A stretch of DNA of 64,000 nt from positions 186,001 through 250,000 of the forward strand of contig JAGYXB010001022.1 of assembly GCA_022495005.1 (NCBI GenBank), in the 5' to 3' direction. The stretch is from Rhyacophila brunnea. Taxonomy: Eukaryota > Arthropoda > Insecta > Trichoptera > Rhyacophilidae. The notes beneath the pieces are model-generated. The model ran no database searches. It saw nothing but the letters and a program-made list of their open reading frames with translations, and was not told the DNA's origin. The position numbers were made by a program, and so were the translations under genes. Each line of letters starts with the position of its first letter. Within the stretch, counting starts at the first letter, position 1. This document shows positions 52,250 to 62,272 of this stretch, one piece after another.

Positions 52250-52440
52250 GGAAAAACATACGACGCCCGACAGGACTCGAACCCGTATCCACTGAATTCG
52301 CGCCAACGTGCTTTACCAGTTGAACAACATGTGTATTAACTAATTACAACGAAATTAACTAGTAGTTTTTACATATTTAAGTTCTTAACAACTTAGGTTA
52401 ATATTTGGCAATCGGCTTTTATATTTTAAATTAAAGTATG
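52250..52440 (-). repeat. SINE A copy, with head
   Basis: On the minus strand: TTTAAAATATAAAAGCCGAT TGCC, then CAACTGGTAAAGCACGTTGG CG (A-box-like), GGTTCGAGTCCTGTCGGGCG TCGTA (consensus B box) and a tail TTTTTCCAAATATTTCTTCT AGTGGG. This is the best copy of family A here. Confidence 0.6.
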
Positions 52441-52690
52441 AGTTACGTTATTTAGGTACTAATCGGTGTCAGGATCTTTCCAAATTTTAAATAATTTAAT
52501 AAATTATTTTTTTCAACGAATATTAATTCACAGGACTTGAGAAAGTAACATTCTTTTATTGAACATACATAATTTGAAAACACCTCAGGTTTATATACCT
52601 GTAGTAGAAAAAATCTTTGGATAAAATACTCGAACAAGCATAAATTTTTTCAAAGATTTTTTTCTAGTAGCTATATATTAGGTATTATAA

Positions 52691-53513
52691 CAGGGATGGT
52701 GAACCTATGGCACGCGAGATGATTTTACATGGCATGCGAATGTTTCATTTTGAAAAGAAAAGAAATTACTATTTTATATATTATTATACTTATTTAAAAA
52801 TGTTTTTTTTATATAAAAAAGTTATGCAAATAAATAATAATATATACCTACTTACTTAAGTACTTACTTATATATAATATTAAAAAATAATGACGACATA
52901 GCCATGCGTATTTTCTTCGGTTTTTCATATTATGTTTACCAATCGATGCGCAAACGGAAACGACGAAATTCATGCTTAAATGACAAACCGCACTGTTTAA
53001 AAAATAGCAGGGAAATCATTTTCAAGATAATCATTACGTTTAATGTAAATATAAAATTGCACAGGACGGTTCTTTGGATCGAACAATATTAAAAATAAAA
53101 ATATTCAATCAAAAAACTTTATGAAATTATTTATCGGGAGTCATTCAAATATAATAACTGCTTGTTATTTTGACTCAAATATAATCTATAAAAATGGAAA
53201 ACCGTTCAGTGATGGAGAATACAATATAAAAAAAGAGTGGTTCAAATGCTTCACTCTTTGAAAATTTTGAAAACAAGACAAAAATATTCAAAGAATAAAA
53301 GATATGCCTTCGGCTAGAAATGCGGTGAAAGATAGAATATCAAGAACTCAATTGTAATTTTTAAACCTTTTCAATGTAACTCTTAAAAACTACTTTTTTA
53401 GAAAACTGTTAACTTTTTTTTCGCCATGTAAAACTGCTTGGCACGTCAGACAGTCGAAAACTATTTTTTTTTTTAATTTTGGCACGCGTTCGTAAAAAGG
53501 TTCGCCATCCCTG
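52691..53513. mobile_element. hAT element, 823 bp
   Basis: The ends are CAGGGATGGTGAACCTATGG and, reverse-complemented, CAGGGATGGCGAACCTTTTT. The flanks TATTATAA (52683-52690) and TATTAAAA (53514-53521) are an 8-bp duplication with one mismatch. Both subterminal regions carry GGCACGCG. Transposase remains lie at 52.9-53.35 kb. Confidence 0.9.
53160..53345 (+). pseudogene. hAT transposase N-terminal piece (GTF2IRD2/ZBED type)
   Basis: The reading KNGKPFSDGEYNIKKEWFK and, after shifts, MPSARNAVKDRIS match the segment GKPFxDGExxKxC...MxLSRxTVxxRI that follows the BED zinc finger in ZBED5/GTF2IRD2-type hAT transposases. Upstream, NDKPHC in the frame at 52904-53092 may be a trace of the finger (NxKPxCLxC). 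The catalytic core and C-terminus are absent. Confidence 0.65.
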
Positions 53514-53857
53514 TATTAAAATATATCTGAGTTGTTTTCAAATTATGTATGAAATAAGTTATAGGTAACTTAAGTATCAGACAGAGTATTTTTTTCGGCT
53601 ACGCTCCGATATATAAAAGTTGTAAAATACGTTTTTTCAACAATACCTTTTTGGTCATCCCTACAAAAAATTCCAGCATATTTTCAATATTAAATATTCT
53701 TTGAAAAGTGCCACGTTCAACTCATGGCTTGTATTTATTATACTCTATATCAATTGTTATAATTCTAAAACCTAGTAGACAGTAAAATTGTAATTCAAAC
53801 AGTTTTTTTTTGTCTAGCTATTTAATGAAACAATGTCAGTGTAAAATAGGGAATGAG

Positions 53858-54203
53858 ACGATTTGGCGCCGCCGACTACTTGACACCAACTGAACGACGC
53901 CAGCTGGACAATAAACATTTGGGTGATGCTATCGATGAATAAAATGCTTGAAGAGATTCACACAAATTTGACCAGCAAGTAGATAACCAAGTCATGGACA
54001 CAAAGTATTTATCTATAATAAAGTTGTATAGCTGTTATAAACCTCATGTCGATAGTGTGCTTTCACATTTTAATATTACACTGAAATCGTAACATCCGTG
54101 TATTTTTTTGTGTATTTCGTTCATTTTTATGGTGCCCAGATGCCAATCGTCTAGTTGTTCCGGTGTCCAGTCGGTGGCGCCCTACCGGCGGCGCCAAATC
54201 GTT
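53858..54203. mobile_element. MITE with GC-rich inverted ends, about 346 bp
   Basis: ACGATTTGGCGCCGCCG on the left is repeated, reverse-complemented, as AACGATTTGGCGCCGCCG on the right. Both ends continue into loosely similar GACACC / GACACCGG strings. The target duplication could not be read. No coding sequence. Confidence 0.6.
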
Positions 54204-54344
54204 CTAGGCTTGTGAAATATTGTATTTATTTAATACCGCGCCACGAAAAAATATATTTCAAAATTTGAGTAAGCGGTTTGATACAATGGCAGCTATCAAC
54301 AAAAGCGTTTTGTCTTAAATTCAATTCATGAATTATTGTCTACA

Positions 54345-55100
54345 CCAGTGATTTCCAAAGTTAGGGAGATTGCCTCTTGGATGGCTCAGTGGCCGGTAAG
54401 GGGTATTGGAATATAATGAGGTTGCAGGGAATGCTAGGCTGATTAAACGGGTACATAATTAAAATCCATTATGTCTTGCTGTTTTTTTCAATTGAAGTAA
54501 GTATTTGAAGTTCAGATATCATGTTCCAAGATATAACAGTAAACTACTAGTTCCTGTGAAAAATATTATATCTTGCTTAGAATACAAAGAGAGTAAAAAA
54601 TACAATTCAATAACTCTCACTTTCATAATTATTGTATGAATCATTTTCTGCAATTTTGATCATGAGGCTGTGAACATGTACAGACAAAATATAATTTTTA
54701 AATGGTTTTTCATCAATTTTAAATGTTGAAACATTTCGCCTGTAATGTATATAAATTACATTTATTTTTTTGTAATTGTTTTTCAATAAAGAACATACAA
54801 AGGTATGAAAAGTTGAGAAACTCTGTTTTTTTACAAATAGCGAAATATGGCCCATTAATTATTCGAGTTTTTTTAATAACAAAAAAATCATTATTGTTAC
54901 AAAGTACCACTTTTTATAATCTTATCCCGTGGGTAGGCATGGTTTCTCTACATTTTCATTTTTTTTTTAAATGAAAGACAAAAAAATCTAAAATCTTTGT
55001 AATGCTTTATCACCCATTTTGGAATAGACAAAAGCTTTCCCGCCTAAATGCCAGTCAATCCTCTTTTCATTGCGCCAGGGGTGGCCAACCAAAGCGAACA
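54345..55100. other. Stretch with two solitary hAT-type ends
   Basis: CAGTGATTTCCAAAGTTAGG at 54356 and CAGGGGTGGCCAACCAAAGC at 55076 look like left ends of hAT elements (compare CATGAGTGGCCAACC at 16.9 kb). No partner right end was found for either. The overlapping frames at 54.6-54.97 kb show no motif. Confidence 0.35.
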
Positions 55101-55104
55101 TAAT

Positions 55105-56100
55105 TAATTCATAATAACGTTTCATTTTTGTTTAATAATAATATGGTTGGGCTAATTATGGTCGGTTTCATCCCTCCTACCTCAAATCCATAGTTACTGC
55201 CGCAAGACCAGGCGATCAGCAATTAGGGGCATCAGTCGACCGTGATCGAATAACATTCAGTTACCTCAAGACAGAGGACGCGCCTAGGCTTGTTAAAGTC
55301 ACAGCATCATTTAACGAGTAATTCTATGGATACAGACTGATTCAAAAAGTTAAGTGCTGACCACGAGCATGCACAGTGTTGGTGTCGTGGAATCCATAAC
55401 TCTATTCGAGTCTCCGTGCAAACTCCGGTAATCAAACCACCTGTCCGTGTTACCGGCATAGGGTGTGTCCTCATTTATTATATCATTCATCAAAAGTGTG
55501 CCATGCGAGTGCCTACTAGGACGTGAGGGCGTGCCTCAGGGACCTGCTTAAGAGCGTACATAAGTGAAACGGCAAATAATTTTCAACACTATGTGGAACG
55601 AAATTTCGGCCGCGTTGAGGCGCGTTGCCATTCGAAGAGGAATAGTCGACCTGTTCGCACGTCAATTTCTTTTGTGATGGAGTCGGATGAATATATTCTT
55701 AAATCAAGCAAAAATGACTTAAAAACGTTCCGCATGTACTTGAAAAAGAAAGAATGTCAATGAATGTACTATTATTATTACGAATATAATAATAAACATA
55801 CCATAAAAAGGATGCATGTTGAATTGTTATGACAAATTATATTTCGTTCGGTTCGCGTCATTTGCACCCGCGACCCGCAATCCGCGCATCGCCTAGTCAC
55901 GATCTTTTTAGACCATGCCTCAGCTGAGATATAATAGCCTTAAGCCAAGCAACTGAACATCATAAAAGGTGATACCAATAGATATCAAAGTAATGTTGTT
56001 TAATTTAATAAACTTATATTGTTACTGTATGTAGTGGTACATGAACAACTAGGAAGTCATTTTTTGATCTCAATGCTATTCTGTCAACTCCTTCCGGCAT
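55105..56100. other. Unassigned stretch, less AT-rich at 55.19-55.70 kb
   Basis: This half-kilobase has mixed composition and could be decayed coding DNA, but no frame gives a recognisable domain. No repeat partner in the window. Confidence 0.25.
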
Positions 56101-56104
56101 GACA

Positions 56105-56420
56105 GCTCATGGTAAAATGTGATGTAATACGTACAATTTACATAATATCTTTAATTTTTAATTTCAAAGTGCCTTAATAGCGAAGCGATGATATTCAAAT
56201 AAAAGTTTTCCCCCCAATGATACCCTAGGGGCGGCGAGCATTTACGAAATGAAATGCTTTCCGCTTATATATTTTTTTACAGCCGCCCGTTATGAGCAAA
56301 AGTGATACGTGACAGGTTGGTGGTGGGTATTGTGTCCGCTGGACCGCGCCGAGACTGGCGCCCGACCCTTATTTTTATATCATCACCCCCTCTTCGCTAA
56401 CGCCTGCCTCCTATTCTTTA
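56105..56420. repeat. Family D fragment (minus) and a repeat shared with 60.89 kb
   Basis: GTAAAATGTGATGTAATACG TACAATTTACAT is the inverted left part of family D. Downstream, GTGACAGGTTGGTGG and TGTCCGCTGGACCGCGCCGA G are weakly matched at 60920-60960 (GTGACAGGTAGC, TGCTTGCTAGACCACGGCAT GG). The class is unknown. Confidence 0.35.
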
Positions 56421-56723
56421 ACAACTCACGGTTTATTCCTACATTTCGACGGACTCGTCATCGCCGCGATCAATCATTCTCAATATTTCGTCAAATGAAA
56501 AATACACATTTTTGATTAAGTACATGTATGGAACACAGGTTCTGGATACACCTGTTCAATTTATTTTTCTGACCTGGACACATAATATGATATATTACAT
56601 GGATACATTTCCCCTGTGTTACCCGCAGTGGATACTTAACTAACGTCAATGTGTTGTCGAAATCAAGGACAGAGTTGCTATAGTCTTGCAATCCCAAAGG
56701 GTTTATTTTTATCTTAAACATAA

Positions 56724-57155
56724 TTGAATACGTGTATTAAATAAGGCTCTAAGTACCAAAAAGTAGTATTGCCTGTAGTTACAAAATACCGAGTCATTGC
56801 AGTAAAATTTCATGAAGCAGACCTTTTGAAAAATGTGGTTTTACAGTGTGAAGCAATCACGGCAGCTTCCATAATTTTAGGTATTAGGAACTCGCAAGTG
56901 TCAACACACCATCGTCAGCCATTTTATATTGAATGAGGTTGACCACTGTAATGCTATTTTCACCATTATAAATAAAACAGGCCAATGGACTTACAACGTC
57001 GACAGGTTTAAATATTTTGCTGTATTTTTTTGACTTGCTTGAGGCACTTAGACCATAGTTGCAGTTATTGGCGTTAGTATGTAGAACACTTTTCTATAAA
57101 AAAGTCAGTTTTTTTGTTTTTGGTACTTAGAGCCTTAATTAATACACGTATTCAA
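56724..57155. mobile_element. MITE with 38-bp near-perfect TIRs (432 bp)
   Basis: The left end TTGAATACGTGTATTAAATA AGGCTCTAAGTACCAAAAA and the right end, reverse-complemented, differ by one base in 38. The border symmetry makes it hard to separate TIR from target duplication. The interior (GACTTGCTTGAGGCACTTAG) has no coding sequence. Confidence 0.78.
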
Positions 57156-57290
57156 TGTTAACAAATAATTCACATCACTCTTTTCGCCAAATACAAAAAT
57201 AAATAGAATTCCGATAGTCTATATTCCAATACACTAAATTTTGATGCAGGCTTTTGAATGTGTGAGTGTCCTACGAAAATTAACCAGAAA

Positions 57291-57551
57291 TTATAGACGT
57301 GCAATAGTGTGTGTTGCAACATTCAAATACACCAATATTGAATGAGCATCAGTGCATAAAACGATAGCAGTTGACAGAACGAAATACAGGCGTATTTGTG
57401 ACAAGTGTTTAAGTTTATCCCATATTCTTCCACACTCGAGATCGGTTGCCTGTTTCTCCACACCCGTTAGGTATTTCCGTTCCCATTTCATGATTTCCCT
57501 GATTCCTTTATTGATCATAATATGTACATACTTTGATAACACTTCTGACAA
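57291..57551 (-). CDS. Short open frame in a dispersed repeat, unrecognised
   Basis: An 86-codon frame, with REIMKWERKYLTGVEKQATD in the middle. The part YLTGVEKQATDLECGRIWDK LKH is the inverted match of 9.1-9.23 kb, where it is broken. Conservation at two sites suggests that it derives from a mobile element protein. It has no catalytic or zinc motif that I can name, no poly-A signal was sought, and it may well be non-coding. Confidence 0.3.
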   Translation of the reverse strand: MSEVLSKYVHIMINKGIREIMKWERKYLTGVEKQATDLECGRIWDKLKHLSQIRLYFVLSTAIVLCTDAHSILVYLNVATHTIARL

Positions 57552-57554
57552 AAA

Positions 57555-57640
57555 TATAACCAGTAAAAAAAATACGACACCCAGTAGGATTCGAACATGA
57601 GTATCTCGGGAATCGCGCCCGACGTCAGTTTATAATTATT
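57555..57640 (-). repeat. SINE A head, partial
   Basis: On the minus strand: GATACTCATGTTCGAATCCT ACTGGGTGTCGTA has a B box (GTTCGAATCC), followed by TTTTTTTTACTGGTTATATT TTTGTCAGAAGTGTTATCAA AG, the SINE A tail. Confidence 0.55.
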
Positions 57641-57698
57641 ATTAAGGGGGGACTTGCTCAGCGTAGGTCAAAATAGAGCTTTTGTTCTATTTTCAAAG

Positions 57699-58216
57699 CC
57701 TGATCCTGGACATACCTTAAACGTTGTAGATAATCAATTTATATAATTTTGAAGCCTTATTATCCTTTATATTTATTTTATACATTTGATGACTGCATAA
57801 AGTATTTTTATTACATAAAATAGTATTCTTTTAAACCTCTCGCTCTAATGTATAGTCATATTTCAGTACATACATGTGCAGTGGTGTTAAGATTTTTTAC
57901 ATTTATTAATTTTTAAACGCATTTATAAAACCATCAGTATAATTTATGTCGACATTATTATAGTGAAATATTTACGATAAAAAATATATTGATAATCTCT
58001 GTGATCCCAAATTTGACAAGAATTAGGCATTTTATTATTCAAAAAATGGGCAAGATTAATACATTTGAAGATAATTCTAAAGATACTGATTATAAGCTAT
58101 GTCTTTGACCATTCAAGTGTGATAAACATCCTACGAATAATGCTTGCTTTATAATAATTATTGACCTATGAATAAGGTAGTGTTTTTTTGAAATACGCCA
58201 TTTCTTTTGGCATTCA
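57699..58216 (-). repeat. Dispersed repeat S, copy 2 (inverted partner at 47.5 kb)
   Basis: It matches 47548-48081 in inverted orientation from CCTGATCCTGGACATACC to CGCCATTTCTTTTGGCAT. TTCAAAG occurs at both borders (about 57692 and 58215), a possible target duplication. The frames here are short and not conserved between copies. Confidence 0.75.
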
Positions 58217-58249
58217 AAGATTTCATTGTCAAATAAAAGATGTCAAAGA

Positions 58250-58535
58250 TTATTTTATTGGAAGTTTTTAGAAAACATTCTGACCATTTAAGACGACTTC
58301 ATTAATATCATTAATGGTGGAAATAATACTTTTCCATTCGCAAAATATTTTACTTGGCAGTGGTGAATGGGATTGGGTGCCAAATTTATATGGGGACTTT
58401 AGACAATCTTTTCTGTCATTTTACATTTACATGTTCATATATTATAGATACTAGTATAAAACTCCGAATAATTAACAATACTTTAAGTATTTTTTGTAAA
58501 TCCTTGAATGGGCTTTCCACCTATATTAATTTTAT
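58250..58535 (+). repeat. Dispersed repeat E, copy 2 (uninterrupted)
   Basis: TTTTACTTGGCAGTGGTG, TTATATGGGGACTTTAGACA ATCTTTTCTG and GGGCTTTCCACCTA match the two halves of copy 1 at 27.65 and 28.3-28.43 kb, here without the hAT. Confidence 0.55.
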
Positions 58536-58604
58536 TATCAAGTAAATTTATTTGTTATACAATACTGGAGTTCAAGCAATGACATTGAGTTCAAGGGTGT
58601 ATTA

Positions 58605-59030
58605 TGTCAGGACCTGATATCGTTATGATCAACGCTCGCATGCTACCTGTACTCCTGTATAACTGTGAGACATGACATCTTACCAAGTTTCAAAGAACTT
58701 GATTTTTGAGTTTTAAGAATGCCGCATATTAGAAGTACCTACATATTGGCATAACCGTGTTACAAATACTCACGAAGATACGATTCTCGTGGTTGAAACA
58801 TGTATCCCGGATGCCACCAGAGAGTACGACACTCCGTACCGTTGTGACACAACCTCGAGGATTCCGTCGCCGTGGCTGACCTTCCCTCACCCTGCAGCAG
58901 TGCTACAAAAGCGATATACGCTTCTCCCATGGTAGAAGGTGCAAAATGTGGCAATGGAACGAAAGAGATGGCGAGACCTTGTGCTTTCCATATGCCCCAA
59001 CACTAGTGCGTGACGGGGTAAAGTAAGTAC
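58605..59030 (+). pseudogene. RTE-clade LINE (subfamily 1) C-terminus, copy 4
   Basis: Upstream LLYNCET-like residues (GTATAACTGTGAGAC) are followed in other frames by RFSWLKHVSRMPPEST, PRGFRRRG, SLTLQQCYKSD, and at the end ERWRDLVLSICPNT, matching the tail of copy 1. It has several stops and shifts. The part before WLKHV (GAATGCCGCATATTAGAAG) is the one interrupted by the family G MITE at 45.1 kb. Confidence 0.75.
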
Positions 59031-59039
59031 GTAATTAGT

Positions 59040-59770
59040 ATATAAGACTGCTGAATAAATAACCTTGATTTAAGAATGTACCATTATTAATACTAATACA
59101 TCATTTGAAACAGCTTCAGAAACATACATATCGAAAAGAAATCCTCCACGTCTCTACAATCGTTACGTGGGTCTATCCATACTGTTGCGTAACGCATGCT
59201 AGGACTTTTTCAATCTTGTACTAAAATTTTCTCAGAAGCAACCTTACAAGACCTTGGTTGGCGTGCAATAGAATTTACGTGATAAGTACATATTCGTATT
59301 TAATATATTATTATGATCAAACGTTGATGTGAAGAAGCCTTCAATTCATTCGGTGAGTACCTACTGAAAGTGGGAAAACTGATCGATTTTGAAGACTAAG
59401 TATACTTACTACCAGTATAAAAAAATACTTAGTATCGAAACTTGTTCCAAAATACTTACTAGTATTTGGGATATTATATAAAACGTTTGGCTTACTTACT
59501 TTTTAGAAGCCATTTTTACACAAATTGTTTATATAATTATTATCCATTTACACAATCACGCATAAAATTTGAATTCAGTTTATAAGTTCCAATAATTATT
59601 ATAAGACTAAAAAATCGGGAAACTTGACGTGACGAAACCAGATGAACGTGTAAATACTTATCAGAACTCGAGCACTATTCCGTGACTTAAGACTGACGTC
59701 AACTCGATATAAGTCTCGTACTCAACTGGAACTAACACTTTGACAGTTGTCACCATTTCAGCTGACCTTC
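59040..59770. other. Unassigned stretch
   Basis: Possible SINE A tail remains at 59090-59140 (GTACCATTATTAATACTAAT, TTTGAAACAGCTTCAGAAAC). Otherwise nothing recognised. Confidence 0.25.
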
Positions 59771-59781
59771 ACTGTACCAAC

Positions 59782-60413
59782 CGTAGACTATAGATACATC
59801 TAGACGCCACCCGTTGCATTGCTAAATGAAGCTGCGTGCCGGGCGAGCGAACGCATTCGTCTATAAATGTTCGAGACCATAGACTATTTCGCTAGTACTC
59901 GGCCAAAGTGCTCGCACTAGACGCTCAGAATTAAAATACAATTATCTATTTTTTACGTTATATAGTATTTTAAGCGGTCAAAATGCAACCATTAGGTAAA
60001 GATATCCATAATTTAAGTTATTTTAAAGAAACACTAGGTCACATATAAAAATATATAATAATATACAAATAAATTATCACGAACATGTATCAACTTACCT
60101 ATGAAACGTAATACCATCTTCTTGCTTATCAGTACGGCTACCATATTTTAATACAACACACATAACCATCTTTTCTACTTAATTAAATAAAAATATTTAC
60201 CACTGACTTTATGTTTAACCCAAGAAATAGCAATTTTAGCAACACGGTTATCGACGCTTAGTTGCAATAAGCAAAGATTTGCCGGCTACATCGTAGCAAA
60301 ACAACTCCCAGATCTGTAAACCTGTTATCTTACTCTAGCGCGTGTCGCAGAGATTATAAGGGTACCGAATACTTTCTCACTCGCACTTATGCATCGTTTT
60401 TGTTCAGGCCTTG
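59782..60413 (-). mobile_element. P-like non-autonomous element with THAP exon, copy 2
   Basis: A perfect 8-bp duplication GTACCAAC flanks it (59774-59781, 60414-60421). It is the inverted partner of 29955-30616, with the same two termini (CAAGGCCTGAACAAAAACG and TGTATCTATAGTCTACG) and a length of 632 bp. The presence of distinct duplications at both copies shows that the family moved by transposition. Confidence 0.75.
60099..60169 (-). CDS. THAP zinc-finger first exon, second copy
   Basis: ATG opens MVMCVVLKYGSRTDKQEDGI TFHR and then AG|GTAAGT, the same phase-2 donor as in the 30-kb copy. The second zinc-binding Cys is Tyr here (TGT to TAT), so this finger could not fold, while FHR is better preserved than the SHR of the other copy. 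Each copy thus has one lesion against the THAP consensus. No downstream exon lies in the repeat. Confidence 0.6.
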
Positions 60414-60429
60414 GTACCAACTTTGCAAC

Positions 60430-62270
60430 TGGGGAGAAAGAGAGAGCAATGACGCCAATGACAGTTGAGTGTATCACGGCTCAACAAACGTGTACATATT
60501 ATGTACACATCTCGTCATCTTTATCATCATCTTATGTATCTACCATGCGTTCAAACAAGTTTCTTGGAACAAGTTTATTGGGCCACACGTACTGAGTATG
60601 GGTAGTTTCATCCGAGACTTGCGTACACAAAACTAGTGAAAGTATTTCCAACTCACCTCTAAGCACCTACTAACTTTAATTGCTAGATTTTGAGCGTCAG
60701 GTTTTCATAAAAAAATGTTATAAGTACATATAACCTACCTGTATTTAAAAATGTGTAATCAAGGAATCACAAAATTAATACTCAGACTCATTTGAATGAA
60801 AGACCGAAAACCAGTGGTAGTGTGGTAATTATAAATTTCCTAACCAAAATTAATAATCTCTGTACCTACACGTGCGCTCATTTCATTCACGATTCGCCGT
60901 GATCAAAAATGACGCGTGACAGGTAGCATTATTGTGCTTGCTAGACCACGGCATGGTTACCCCCACTCTTTTTAATCCCCCCTTCTCTTTTCTATACACC
61001 CCCTTCCTCTTTTAGCACCCCTTCTTGGTTTAACGCCACCCCTAAACCCCATATTAATCTGTGGGTTAAGAGCATCAAGGAATCACCGAGAAAATTTAAA
61101 AATATTTTTTACATTATAATTATTTTTCAGAAACGCTCACGGTATAGCAGTAAGTTTCTAGAACTCACAATATTATTTGACCTTTTCCATTAATGCCTTG
61201 GATAAAAAAAATCACATTATTAGAGTGGACACGTTAGTAAGATAAGTCAAATACGTGTATACAACTTTTCAATATGCAAGAAATACTTCTCCTCCACCAC
61301 CCGCCACGTCCTCACACCATTTCTGGAGTATACCGTGACGTAAGAAACGAGTTGCTCCCTTCAAAATTAAGCTGAGAGAGTTGCACGAAGAGCTTCTCAT
61401 GAAAATGGAAGAGTGCAGTAGATGACTGCCAGGCTTGTTACTGGGTGGTAGATCATAGCTTACTTGAAGTTGAACACGTTGGTTATTGAGAGTGTCTTTA
61501 ACTTTGTTGGACTATCAATTATTTATTCATTAACATCGCGTACTTACATTTCTCGAAATTTTGTTTATATTCAGACTAGCGTCAAAACTTTTTCAAAAAT
61601 AATTCGGCAAATTCAAGAAGAATCAGCCACTCATGCGCATACATTGCGCATAAGGATTCCGCACCCCTGGAGACATATAAATAGAATATTCAAGGTTGAC
61701 CTCCCACTATCTTTGGAGTGTAAAGTATAACGTATTTATACTTAATTCAAACGATGTTCAAAAACTAAAAGGATATGAAAAGATTCAGATTGATCGAAAG
61801 AGAAATAAATGAATAGATCAAATAAAAGTCGACATAAATTTCATCATCCAGCAGTACCAAAAAATATTAATTTTATTATTATTAAATGAATCTAATATTA
61901 TTTGCCTGGCAACGCATAATGCACAGCCCTGCCACAATCTCCCCACTTTACCAAAAGGTTGTGGTCTTTCGTGTCAATGTCAATGAAGTGTGATCGGAAA
62001 CCTCCACTTGACAAGCCCTCCGACAGAAACCTCCATCTACTCGTGCCATACAAATACAGACGCTGAAATTTCATTAATAATAAAAATGACAATAATATTC
62101 TATGCATGACAGCATTCATTGAATAGATTTTAAGCCTATTTAATAAGGTAATAGCTATAACATACAAACCTCAAACTTAAAATTACTATCAATTAACATT
62201 ATTTTGTTGATTATATTTAATATCGTGAATATCATAAAAATAATCAAAAATATTACATAATGTACCTGCT
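60430..62270. other. Unassigned stretch
   Basis: The frames at 60389-60595, 61464-61730 and 61898-62167 show no motif, and the first starts inside the P-like repeat. A C-rich patch at 60975-61050 (TAATCCCCCCTTCTC, ACACCCCCTTCC, GCACCCCTTCTTGG) stands out. The segment at 60890-60960 resembles 56.29-56.35 kb. Confidence 0.25.
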
Positions 62271-62272
62271 AG

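Larger units (their letters stand above)
52640..53560 (+). repeat. SINE A tail, split by a hAT element
   Basis: TTTTTTCAAAGATTTTTTTC TAGTAGCTATATATT precedes the hAT, and TATATCTGAGTTGTTTTCAA ATTATGTA follows it. Together they make the SINE A tail (compare 14.95-15.0 kb on the minus strand). Confidence 0.5.

Noticed and set aside
55190..55700. Possible host exon in the less AT-rich segment
   Set aside because: No open frame of length, no splice pattern and no recognisable motif on either strand.
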